Shown piece by piece: positions 17,801-24,923 of a DNA stretch of 64,000 bases. The DNA lies in contig BOPV01000001.1 in the NCBI GenBank assembly GCA_018332375.1, positions 3,410,001 to 3,474,000 of the forward strand. Direction: 5' to 3'. Under the pieces are notes generated by a model. The model was not told the DNA's origin and ran no database searches. It was given only the letters and a program-made list of their open reading frames with translations. The position numbers were made by a program, and so were the translations under genes. Each line of letters starts with the position of its first letter. Within the stretch, counting starts at the first letter, position 1. This DNA is from Roseiterribacter gracilis. Lineage in GTDB: Bacteria; Pseudomonadota; Alphaproteobacteria; BOG-932; Roseiterribacteraceae.

Positions 17801-17964
17801 GATGCACCGGGCAGGTTGGCGGAAATCTGGATGGTCGGAAATTCGACTTCGGGCAACGCTGCGACCGGCAGCAGGAAGAACGCGGCGCTGCCGAAAATCA
17901 GCAGCCCCATCGTCAGCAAAGTCGTCGCGATCGGACGCGTGATGAAGGCGGTCGAAATGCTCAT
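14857..17964 (-). CDS. RND multidrug efflux permease, MdtC/AcrB family
   Basis: 1035 residues from the ATG at 17964 (MSISTAFITRPIATTLLTMG), the usual start of hydrophobe/amphiphile efflux permeases. It has twelve membrane segments, two large periplasmic loops, and the transmembrane-4 motif LAIAVGLVVDDAIVMLEN with the proton-relay aspartate pair. It exports amphiphilic compounds from the inner membrane or periplasm using the proton gradient, working with a fusion protein and a TolC-type channel; no outer-membrane channel gene is adjacent. Same-strand neighbours upstream are the fusion protein (10 bases away) and the MarR regulator. The conserved C-terminus ends in a short cytoplasmic basic tail. 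The substrate is unknown. Confidence 0.93.
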   Translation of the reverse strand: MSISTAFITRPIATTLLTMGLLIFGSAAFFLLPVAALPEVEFPTIQISANLPGASPETMANSVASPLERQLATIQGVSQITSTSSTGSTQVTVQFVLNRSIDAAAQDVSAAINAARGRLPADLPDPPQYKKVNPADTPVLLYGLTSEYLPDYEVSKYADILAQQLSTQPGVSQVTIGGEQKFAVRVDVNPTALAARGIGIDEVASAITATNLNRPKGQLQGATKAFQLDANDQLTDAKQFADVLITYRNGAPVKVSDVARVYDGVENDKVRGYFNGRPGILLLITRQTGANVVETVDAIKARMPSLIATVPPTIEFGLIADRSLSVRSAIHEVEITLLITIALVIVTILLFLRNITATIIPATAVPLSLVGTFAVMYVCGFSLNNLTLMGLAIAVGLVVDDAIVMLENIVRYVEHGEKPYDAALKGASEIGFTIVSITVSLIAVFIPLLFLGGIVGRLFREFGVTVTASLLVSMVVSLTLTPMLASRFIKPEKPEAERGRLFKISEHAFNSTLDFYRRTLGWVLRHQFLTLMTTLAIMALTVTLYIVLPKGFIPQEDTGTIFAQTEAAPDVSFKEMSALMQRVSQITMTDPDIDGGGAFVGSAGGSSNTGRMFVSLKNRNLRTRSADQIIADLRPKFAQIQGLKVYLQSVQSIRIGGRPSRTQYQYTLQSIDGDSLRQWAPKIEAELRKVKGVEDVASDLQATSPRYRIEIDRVQAARLGISTDLVDAALYSAYGDRFVSTIFTDLDQYRVVMGVQDQFQADETALSQLYVRSRTSDLVPLSSFVRIKPTTAALSVNHSAQFPSVTLSFNLSPGVALGQVVPTIQDIPGKIGAPQTISARFEGTAQEFQNSLKSQPILIGVAIIAVYIVLGVLYESFVHPITILSTIPSAGLGALLGLAITGKELSVVAIIGIIMLIGIVKKNAIMMVDFAIEAERGGKKPEDAIFEACMLRFRPIMMTSFAAILGGVPLALSRGYGAELRVPLGVAIVGGLLVSQILTLYTTPVVYLYLDRFQSWAARKIAKRKHRHGDLQPAE

Positions 17965-17974
17965 CGCAGGGTCC

Positions 17975-19162
17975 TCACCGGACCGTCGCGGCAGCGTTGC
18001 CCGGCGTGGTTTCGTTGACTTGCATGGCGCCGCTCGCACCGCGCACGCGGACTTTGCCTTTGGGCTGGATCTTCAATTGCCCGTCGATGACCAGACGTTC
18101 GCCGCCAACCAGCCCTTCGCTGACGATGGCGGTTTTGTCTTCCAGCACCGCCAGCTTCACCTTGCGTGCTTCGACCGTGTCATCGGCATTGACGATGAAG
18201 ACGTAGCGTCCGTCCGGGCCGGTCTGGATGGCCCGCGAGTCGACGACGATAGCCTGCGGATTTCGATCCAGTTCCAACTCGACATTGACGAACTGGCCCG
18301 GCCACAATTTGCCGTCGACATTGTCGAAGCGCGCTTTCATCTGCACCGTTCCGGTGGTCGGATCGACGCGGTTGTCCATAAAGGTCAGCGTGCCGTCGGC
18401 AAGACGCAGCGTGTTCTCGGAGTTCGACGTGTGCACGAGCAGCGGCTTTTGCTGCTGCATGCGCGCCTGCACGTCTGGCAGCCGTTCTTGCGGCACGGTG
18501 AACTGCACTTCGATCGGCGCCAGCAGGTTGATCGAGGTCAGCGCAACCGTCTGGCTGGCGCGCACGACATTGCCTTCGGTAACGGCAGCCAGGCTGACGC
18601 GACCTGCGATCGGTGCGCGGATTGTGGTGCGGTCGAGATCGATCTTGGTCTGCGCGATCTTGCCCTGGTCGGTTTTGAGCGCAGCATTCAACTGACCGAC
18701 GCGACTCTTCTGCTGGTCCAGCGCCTGGCCCGTCGCATAGCCGTTCTTGTTCAGCTGTTCGGTGCGCGCCAGATCGCGGCTGGCTGATTCAAGGTCGGCT
18801 TGATCGCGCGCTAGCTGGCCTTCAGCCTGTGCCAGCGCCGCCTGGTACGGACGCGCATCGATCTCGAACAACACGTCGCCGGCATTCAGCATCTGCCCGT
18901 CGGTAAAGGCGACGCGCATGATCGGCCCGTCCACCAACGGCAGAATCTGCACCGACTTGATTGGACGCACCGTGCCGACCGAACGGATATAGATCGACGC
19001 TGCTTCGACTCGCGCGATCGCGACCGCGACTTCCGGTGCGTTGGCGTTGCCGGTGGCACCGCGTGCAGCGTTGGTTTCGCGCGGCGGTGCTGCGACTGCG
19101 TACACGACTACAACCAGCAGCAGCGCGGCAACAGAACCAAGAATGAGATTGCGATTTTTCAC
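17975..19162 (-). CDS. RND periplasmic adaptor (membrane fusion protein)
   Basis: 395 residues. An N-terminal signal-anchor (LILGSVAALLLVVVVYAVAA) is followed by a lipoyl half-motif (SVGTVRPIKSVQILPLVDG), an alpha-helical hairpin (about 100-180), the second lipoyl half (TTIRAPIAGRVSLAAVTEGN), then a beta-barrel and membrane-proximal domain. This is the MdtA/AcrA layout. It bridges the permease at 14857-17964 to an outer-membrane channel. Its start overlaps the MarR stop by four bases, so regulator and pump are co-translated. Confidence 0.92.
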   Translation of the reverse strand: MKNRNLILGSVAALLLVVVVYAVAAPPRETNAARGATGNANAPEVAVAIARVEAASIYIRSVGTVRPIKSVQILPLVDGPIMRVAFTDGQMLNAGDVLFEIDARPYQAALAQAEGQLARDQADLESASRDLARTEQLNKNGYATGQALDQQKSRVGQLNAALKTDQGKIAQTKIDLDRTTIRAPIAGRVSLAAVTEGNVVRASQTVALTSINLLAPIEVQFTVPQERLPDVQARMQQQKPLLVHTSNSENTLRLADGTLTFMDNRVDPTTGTVQMKARFDNVDGKLWPGQFVNVELELDRNPQAIVVDSRAIQTGPDGRYVFIVNADDTVEARKVKLAVLEDKTAIVSEGLVGGERLVIDGQLKIQPKGKVRVRGASGAMQVNETTPGNAAATVR

Positions 19163-19632
19163 AACGACCCTTCCACATCCGGCGTCTGATGAATCGTTTC
19201 GCGTACGCGCAACAGCAGCCGGCTCAGTATCGCCTGTTCATCGGGATTCAATTCGGCCAACGCTTCTTCATGTACGCGCTGACCGATCGCGTGCATGCGA
19301 TCGAGCAGCGGGGCGGCGGCGTCGGTGAGATACAGCGCATGGGCGCGCCGGTCGCTTGGATGATCGCGGCGCTCGATCAGGCCCGCCTGTTGCAGCCGGT
19401 CGAGCTGTTTCACCAGCGTGACCGGTTCAATTTCCAGGAGCTGAGCCAGCCGTGTCTGGCTCAGCCCTTCATTGCGCTCGATGTGAAACAGCGCCTGGAA
19501 GTCGACGCGCGACAGGGCCGTTCCGTCGGTTTTGGCCAAAGCCAGAAAGCGGCGACGAAGCGCACGGGACAAATCGAACAGCCGAAAACCCAGATCCCGG
19601 GCCAGCGGCGGCGGCGTAGCAGGTGCGTGCAT
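19159..19632 (-). CDS. MarR-family regulator of the adjacent efflux operon
   Basis: 157 residues, the normal size for MarR dimers. The winged helix is visible: ALSRVDFQALFHIERNEGLSQ, the recognition helix region LLEIEPVTLVKQLDRLQQAG, and the wing ERRDHPSDRRAHALYLT. It is first in the operon with the adaptor and permease. A palindrome starting 12 bases upstream of its start codon (19644-19664) is the probable autoregulatory operator. MarR members usually repress until a phenolic or amphiphilic effector binds; that applies here by analogy. Confidence 0.9.
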   Translation of the reverse strand: MHAPATPPPLARDLGFRLFDLSRALRRRFLALAKTDGTALSRVDFQALFHIERNEGLSQTRLAQLLEIEPVTLVKQLDRLQQAGLIERRDHPSDRRAHALYLTDAAAPLLDRMHAIGQRVHEEALAELNPDEQAILSRLLLRVRETIHQTPDVEGSL

Positions 19633-19643
19633 CTGCGGCGAAG

Positions 19644-19664
19644 ATAGTTCGCTTAGCGAATAAT
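19644..19664. promoter_or_regulatory. Candidate MarR operator palindrome
   Basis: Perfect inner inverted repeat TTCGCT-T-AGCGAA (19648-19660). The arms extend to 10 bases each with two mismatches (19644-19664). It lies just upstream of the marR start in the divergent marR/gntR gap, and the size and AT-flanked symmetry fit MarR-dimer sites. Confidence 0.5.
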
Positions 19665-19706
19665 CCCTAGCGGCGATCGGGCAACGGAATGTAAGCGGCG
19701 ACTGGT

Positions 19707-20489
19707 ATGGTAGTATGGGGAAATGCTAGGCAGGGCGCCCCTGCCGCCGTCGGACATCCGGATTTGCCGCCGCAACGAGACCGCGTTCTTTCCCGCATCG
19801 AAGCCGGCCTCGACGAGCCGATCGCGCGCCGCGTGTTCCGCGAATTGCGCACCGCGATCGTGACGATGCGGATTCGTCCGGGCGAAGCCGTGTCCGAGCA
19901 GGACGTCGCCGATCAACTCGGCGTCAGCCGGCAGCCGGTGCGCGAGGCCTTCATCAAGCTGCGCGAAGCGGGGCTGGTTTCGATCCGGCCGCAACGCGGC
20001 ACGTTCGTGGTCAAGATTTCGGTTCGGCAAGTGTTCGACGCGCGCTTTGTCCGGGAAGCGCTGGAGCTGGCGGTCGTGCGCCGCGCGGTCGCCGAGCTGA
20101 AAGCCGCCGACATCACGCTGCTGCGCAGCAATTTGGACGAACAGACCGCGGCGGCAGCCGACAAAGATCCCGGTCGGTTTCTCGATCTCGACGAAGCCTT
20201 TCACCGTACCATCGCGCTGCAGGTTGGCTGCGAACATGCCTGGCGCGTCGTCGAAGACACCAAGGCGCAGATGGATCGCGTGCGCTATCTGAGCCTCGCC
20301 GACGCGACGCCGGTCCCGCGCCTGATCGCGCAGCACGTGGCGATCGTCGATGCGATCGAGGCGCGCGACGTCGAGGCCGCCGAGTCGGCGGTGCGGCTGC
20401 ATCTGCGCGAGATCCTGACGTCGCTGCCCGAACTCGCGACGCGTTTTCCCGACCTGTTTACCGACGACACGCCGGCCAACCTCCGATGA
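19707..20489 (+). CDS. GntR-family (FadR/FCD subgroup) regulator
   Basis: Up to 260 residues. The N-terminal GntR winged helix is clear: [24 protein letters not shown], then [21 protein letters not shown] and [11 protein letters not shown]. An FCD helical effector domain follows, with D and H residues typical of a metal-bound ligand pocket ([22 protein letters not shown]). Members with this layout commonly respond to sugar acids such as glucuronate. Thirteen bases separate it from the mannonate dehydratase gene. The start is uncertain: the ATG at 19707 lacks a ribosome binding site and sits in GGTATGGTAGTATGG, which itself looks operator-like; a TTG at 19764 is an alternative. Confidence 0.85.
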   Translation: MVVWGNARQGAPAAVGHPDLPPQRDRVLSRIEAGLDEPIARRVFRELRTAIVTMRIRPGEAVSEQDVADQLGVSRQPVREAFIKLREAGLVSIRPQRGTFVVKISVRQVFDARFVREALELAVVRRAVAELKAADITLLRSNLDEQTAAAADKDPGRFLDLDEAFHRTIALQVGCEHAWRVVEDTKAQMDRVRYLSLADATPVPRLIAQHVAIVDAIEARDVEAAESAVRLHLREILTSLPELATRFPDLFTDDTPANLR

Positions 20490-20502
20490 AGTTCCAGTCA
20501 CC

Positions 20503-21708
20503 ATGAAAATCACCGGCGCCTCGGTCATCGTCACCTGTCCCGGCCGCAATTTCGTTACGCTCAAAATCGTGACCGATCAGGGCCTGTACGGAATCGGCGA
20601 CGCAACGCTCAACGGCCGCGAACTAGCGGTTGCGTCGTACCTGTCCGATCACGTCATTCCGTGCCTGATCGGGCGCGATGCGCACCAGATCGAAGACATC
20701 TGGCAGTATCTCTATCGCGGTGCCTATTGGCGCCGTGGCCCCGTCACCATGTCGGCAATCGCGGCTGTTGATACGGCTTTGTGGGACATCAAGGCGAAGG
20801 CGGCAGGCCTGCCTTTGTATCAATTGCTGGGCGGGCGGAGTCGCGAAGGCGTGATGGTGTATGGCCACGCCAACGGCGCCGACATTGCAGAAACCGTCGA
20901 TCGTGTCGGCGCCTATCTCGAGATGGGCTACAAGGCGGTGCGCGCGCAATCGGGCATTCCCGGTCTCGACGGCGTGTACGGAATCGGCAAAGGGAAAAGC
21001 TACGAGCCGGCGACCAAAGGTCTGCCGCAGGAGACCATCTGGTCGACGGAGGCCTATCTCGATTTCGCGCCGAAACTCTTCGACGCGCTGCGTACGAAAT
21101 ATGGATTCGCGCCGCATCTTCTGCATGACGTGCATCACCGGCTGACGCCGATCGAAGCAGCGCGTCTCGGCAAGTCGCTCGAGCCGTTCCGTCTATTCTG
21201 GATGGAAGACCCGACGCCGGCCGAAAACCAGGAAGCGTTTCGCCTTATTCGGCAGCACACGGTGACGCCGCTTGCGGTCGGCGAAGTGTTCAACACGATC
21301 TGGGACTGCAAGTCGCTGATCGAAGAACAGCTGATCGACTATATCCGCACCACCGTCGTTCATGCCGGCGGCATTACGCATCTGCGGCGGATTGCGGACC
21401 TTGCGGCGCTGTATCAGGTGCGCACCGGCTCGCACGGCGCCACCGACCTGTCGCCGGTCTGTATGGGTGCTGCGCTGCACTTTGATCTGTGGGTGCCGAA
21501 TTTCGGCGTGCAGGAATACATGGCGCATGCGGATGAAACCGACGCGGTCTTCCCGCACAGCTACCGTTTCGAAGACGGCTTCATGCATCCAGGCGAAACG
21601 CCGGGGCACGGCGTTGACATCGACGAGAAGCTTGCGGCGCGCTTTCCGTATCAACCGGCCTACCTGCCAGTCGCCCGTCTGCGCGATGGGACGATGTGGA
21701 ACTGGTGA
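20503..21708 (+). CDS. manD: D-mannonate dehydratase, enolase superfamily
   Basis: 401 residues, full length for ManD. The sequence matches the characterised ManD pattern closely: [21 protein letters not shown] at the start, [20 protein letters not shown], metal-site region [24 protein letters not shown] and [12 protein letters not shown], and the diagnostic ending LRDGTMWNW. The enzyme removes water from D-mannonate to give 2-keto-3-deoxy-D-gluconate in the glucuronate pathway. One oddity is Val in place of the usual Gly in HD.HHR. It is downstream of a GntR regulator and upstream of the xylan receptor, consistent with using glucuronic acid side chains released by the GH115 enzyme. Uronate isomerase and fructuronate reductase genes are not in the window. 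Some ManD relatives have low activity, so rate is not assured. Confidence 0.9.
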   Translation: MKITGASVIVTCPGRNFVTLKIVTDQGLYGIGDATLNGRELAVASYLSDHVIPCLIGRDAHQIEDIWQYLYRGAYWRRGPVTMSAIAAVDTALWDIKAKAAGLPLYQLLGGRSREGVMVYGHANGADIAETVDRVGAYLEMGYKAVRAQSGIPGLDGVYGIGKGKSYEPATKGLPQETIWSTEAYLDFAPKLFDALRTKYGFAPHLLHDVHHRLTPIEAARLGKSLEPFRLFWMEDPTPAENQEAFRLIRQHTVTPLAVGEVFNTIWDCKSLIEEQLIDYIRTTVVHAGGITHLRRIADLAALYQVRTGSHGATDLSPVCMGAALHFDLWVPNFGVQEYMAHADETDAVFPHSYRFEDGFMHPGETPGHGVDIDEKLAARFPYQPAYLPVARLRDGTMWNW

Positions 21709-22011
21709 CGGTTCTCGGCACACTTTTTTTCCGCGTCACATCGATTGAATTCCTGTTGACACCCCCGGTTTCGCGGATTGAAGATGGCGCTAACAAGTTA
21801 GCGCTACCATAAACGGAGCGCGAAAAGACAAAGCAGCACGGGCCACCAAGGGTCCGGCGGCAGGGGGAGTGAATGCGCCGAGAACCGTAGCGTCCATTGC
21901 GGACGCGACTTTGCTTGGTTGTGCGCCGGGTTCGGTGCGCAACGGCACCCTCATCACATCGGTCAGACCAAGTTCGGCAAAAAGCCGACAACTTCGCGGG
22001 GAGGCGAAGCG
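21709..22011 (+). promoter_or_regulatory. Promoter region of the xylan receptor with a XylR-like operator
   Basis: A 303-base gene-free stretch. TTGACA at 21756-21761 is a candidate -35; a weak -10 (GAAGAT) lies at 21780-21785. Immediately after it is the perfect palindrome GCGCTAAC-AA-GTTAGCGC (21787-21804). The overlapping string AGTTAGCGCTACCA (21796-21809) differs by one base from the TGTTAGCGCTACCA operator I recall for the Caulobacter XylR repressor. A repressor bound here would cover the start of transcription. GGGGAGGCG before the ATG at 22012 is the ribosome binding site. I see no gene in the 200-base leader. Confidence 0.7.
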
Positions 22012-24813
22012 ATGAACCTGATTCAAAACAGCCTGAAGCTGGCGTTGCTCGGCAGCGTTTGCGCAGCAACCCTCATCGCCGCCCCCGTACAGGCGCAGCA
22101 AGCGCCTGAGGAAATCGTCGTGACCGGCATTCGCCGCTCCTTGCAGGACGCGGCAGATTCGAAACGGCGTGCCACCAACTTCACTGACTCGGTTTATGCC
22201 GAAGACATCGGCAAGTTCCCCGATCTGAATCTCGCCGAAGCGCTCAACCGCATTCCCGGCGTGCAGCTGACGCGCGATACGAGCGGCGAAGGCGTGCAGA
22301 TTTCGGTGCGCGGTCTTGGCCCCAGCTTCACCAAGATCCTGCTCAACGGCAGTCAGGTCGCCGTGGCGTCGGACGGCACGACCGACTCGGGCAACTCGAA
22401 CCGCGAAGTCGATCTCGACATGTTTCCGACCGAGCTGTTCACTAAGCTCGAAGTCAGCAAGACGCCGACAGCGCATCAGCTCGAAGGCGGTGTTGCGGGC
22501 ACGGTCGACATGCGGAACGCGCGCGCCTTCGACAATCCCGGCATGCATGCCAACGTCGTGGCGCAGGGCCAGTACAACGATTCCTCGGGCAAATACAGCC
22601 CGCGCGGCGCGATGATCGTCAGCAACACCTGGGGCGAAAAATTCGGCGCGCTGCTCGGCGTCGCGGGCGCCAACGTCCATTATCGCACCGACGGATTCGA
22701 GACGATCGGCTACACCACGCCGACCATCAGCTGCGCCGGCTGCAACACCAGCCAGGGCGTCGGATTCAGCTTCGCAACGACCGTGCCGGCCAATGCAGGG
22801 CAAGGCCTAACACCCGGTGCGCCCGTCAATCTGGTGCAGACGTCGGGTCTCTCGCTGCAGCAGCTCAGCAACTCGCTTTGGCCGCGCTTGGCGCGCAACG
22901 CCATTCTTGACGGCACGCGCGATCGCGCGTCGGCGGTTCTCGCGCTCGAATTCCGACCGACCGACCGGCTGCAATTCACGCTCGACATACTGGGGGCGAA
23001 GGCGAACCGAAATTTCAACCGCCTCGATATGAATCTGGCGCAGCGCAATTCGAACTTTACGGTTCCGATCGGCGTGCAGGTCGACGCCAACAACGTCGTG
23101 ACGCACGCCACCCTGGCCAACGCGCAGTTCTTCCTCGAAGCGCGCCCATATAGCGAAGATGTCGACTTCTTCAACGTCAACCCGGGCGGTACTTGGTGGG
23201 TGAACGACTGGCTGAAGATCCAAGGCCAGGTGAATTACGGCCTCTCGCATTTCCACCGCGTCGCCAACTCGTACCTGTTCAACACACCGCTCAATAGCGG
23301 TCTCGCGGTGACGTTGGATAATCCTGCCGGGGCCGATTTCCCAATCGTCACGCCCAACCAGTCGCTCGACAATCCCAATCTGGGCTGGCAGTGGAATTCG
23401 ATCCGCGTGCAGTCGGTCCGCCGCTCGACCACGACACGCGGCACACATTGGGACGGCACGGTTGGCGACGAGAACGGCGACAACATCAAAGTCGGCGTCG
23501 CCTATGACGACGCGCTGCGCACCATCAAGGCGTACGACAACGGCACGGCCGCCAATACGTTCGGCCAGTCGGCAGTGCCGAATTCCAGCCTGTCGCAATT
23601 CCTGATCTCGGGACCTGCCGACGGTCTGCTCGGTCTATCGGGTCAAAATCCGGGATATACACGCTTCGTGCAGCCGAACTACGGCAAGCTCGACGCCGCC
23701 ACGAACCTCAAATTCTTCTCGGACTCGGCACCGTTCGTGCTGTCGTCGGCGACCAACACGCCGTCGGGCGCGATCCGCGAAAAGAATCTGGGGGGCTATG
23801 CCGAGATCAACGGCGTGGCAAAGTTCTTCGACCGCGATATCCGCATGAATGCCGGCGTCCGCGCGATCCGCACCCAGCAATCGATCACCGGTCCGATCAG
23901 CATCAACGGCGTGATCTCGTCGCAAACGCTGGACACGAGCTACAACGCGTATCTGCCGTCCTTCAACGCGGCGGTCGACCTGTGGAAGAACGTGGTGCTT
24001 CGTCTGGCCGGTTCGCGCACGATGACGCGTCCGAACCCGAACCAGATGCTGCCCGGCACGACCTTCTCCGATCCGTCGGCGCAGGTCGCCAACCAGGGCA
24101 ATCCGAATCTGGCGCCGTACTATTCCGACAACGCCGATATTGGCCTCGAATATTATACCGGTGGTTCCGGCTACCTCGCCGTCAACTTCTTCCACAAGGC
24201 GATCAACGGTTTCACTGTGAACCAGCAGGTGACCCGCCCGTTCAGCGATCTCGGCATTCCGCTGTCGAGCCTGGCGCAGATCCAGCAAGACGCGCTGCTG
24301 GGCCGACAGGGCGTCAACACGCTGATCAGCGTCAACACCCAGGTGAATATCGGTCAGACTCTGTATCTCAACGGTCTGGAACTGACGGTGAACCAGCCGC
24401 TTGATTTCATCACCAAGGGCCTCGGCTTCACCGGCAACTATACGCATATCGACCAAAGCTCGACGGGAACCGCCGCCGTCGCCACCGGCCTCGCCAAATA
24501 CGCCTACAATATCGGGGCGTATTACGAGAATTACGGCGTGTCGTTGCGCGTCACCTACAACTATCTCAACGGCCGCGTGACCGCGACGGCGCCGCAGAAC
24601 AACGTGAACGTGCCGTTGCGCACGGACCCGTACGGTCAGATCGACATGTCGGTGAACTACACGCTGCCGTGGATGGAGAACATCCAGCTCACCTTCAACG
24701 GCATCAATCTGAACAACGAACGTATCCGCAACACGTTCGGCTACGATAACGCTGCCTATAGCGTCTACTACCCCGGCCGCCAGTTCATCTTCGGCGTCCG
24801 CGGCAAGTTCTGA
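22012..24813 (+). CDS. TonB-dependent receptor, probable xylo-oligosaccharide importer
   Basis: 933 residues from the ATG at 22012, which has a strong ribosome binding site. Signal peptide ends at VQAQQA; the TonB box is EEIVVTGIRRSLQ. The plug has FPDLNLAEALNRIPGVQL and ISVRGLGPSFTKILLNG; the barrel ends YPGRQFIFGVRGKF. This is the TonB-Xanth-Caul receptor subfamily, used by plant-polymer-degrading proteobacteria to import oligosaccharides. It sits behind the XylR-like operator and before exported xylanolytic enzymes, so its substrate is probably decorated xylo-oligosaccharides; that is inferred from context. It is much larger than the siderophore-type receptor at 5560-7836 and only distantly related. 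Confidence 0.92.
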   Translation: MNLIQNSLKLALLGSVCAATLIAAPVQAQQAPEEIVVTGIRRSLQDAADSKRRATNFTDSVYAEDIGKFPDLNLAEALNRIPGVQLTRDTSGEGVQISVRGLGPSFTKILLNGSQVAVASDGTTDSGNSNREVDLDMFPTELFTKLEVSKTPTAHQLEGGVAGTVDMRNARAFDNPGMHANVVAQGQYNDSSGKYSPRGAMIVSNTWGEKFGALLGVAGANVHYRTDGFETIGYTTPTISCAGCNTSQGVGFSFATTVPANAGQGLTPGAPVNLVQTSGLSLQQLSNSLWPRLARNAILDGTRDRASAVLALEFRPTDRLQFTLDILGAKANRNFNRLDMNLAQRNSNFTVPIGVQVDANNVVTHATLANAQFFLEARPYSEDVDFFNVNPGGTWWVNDWLKIQGQVNYGLSHFHRVANSYLFNTPLNSGLAVTLDNPAGADFPIVTPNQSLDNPNLGWQWNSIRVQSVRRSTTTRGTHWDGTVGDENGDNIKVGVAYDDALRTIKAYDNGTAANTFGQSAVPNSSLSQFLISGPADGLLGLSGQNPGYTRFVQPNYGKLDAATNLKFFSDSAPFVLSSATNTPSGAIREKNLGGYAEINGVAKFFDRDIRMNAGVRAIRTQQSITGPISINGVISSQTLDTSYNAYLPSFNAAVDLWKNVVLRLAGSRTMTRPNPNQMLPGTTFSDPSAQVANQGNPNLAPYYSDNADIGLEYYTGGSGYLAVNFFHKAINGFTVNQQVTRPFSDLGIPLSSLAQIQQDALLGRQGVNTLISVNTQVNIGQTLYLNGLELTVNQPLDFITKGLGFTGNYTHIDQSSTGTAAVATGLAKYAYNIGAYYENYGVSLRVTYNYLNGRVTATAPQNNVNVPLRTDPYGQIDMSVNYTLPWMENIQLTFNGINLNNERIRNTFGYDNAAYSVYYPGRQFIFGVRGKF

Positions 24814-24823
24814 TCGATCGGCC

Positions 24824-24855
24824 AACCGCTGCGTCTCATCCGGGCCGCAGCGGTT
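24824..24855 (+). terminator. Intercistronic hairpin after the xylan receptor
   Basis: AACCGCTGCG (24824-24833) pairs with CGCAGCGGTT (24846-24855). There is no T tract, so it may be a partial terminator or an mRNA 3'-stabilising hairpin that lets the receptor be made in excess of the downstream enzymes. Confidence 0.45.
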
Positions 24856-24923
24856 GCCAATGCGCCGAGCGCGTCGGTAGCGTTGGCCGATAAGAAGAAG
24901 CGCGCAGTCGCAGGGGGAAGGCC

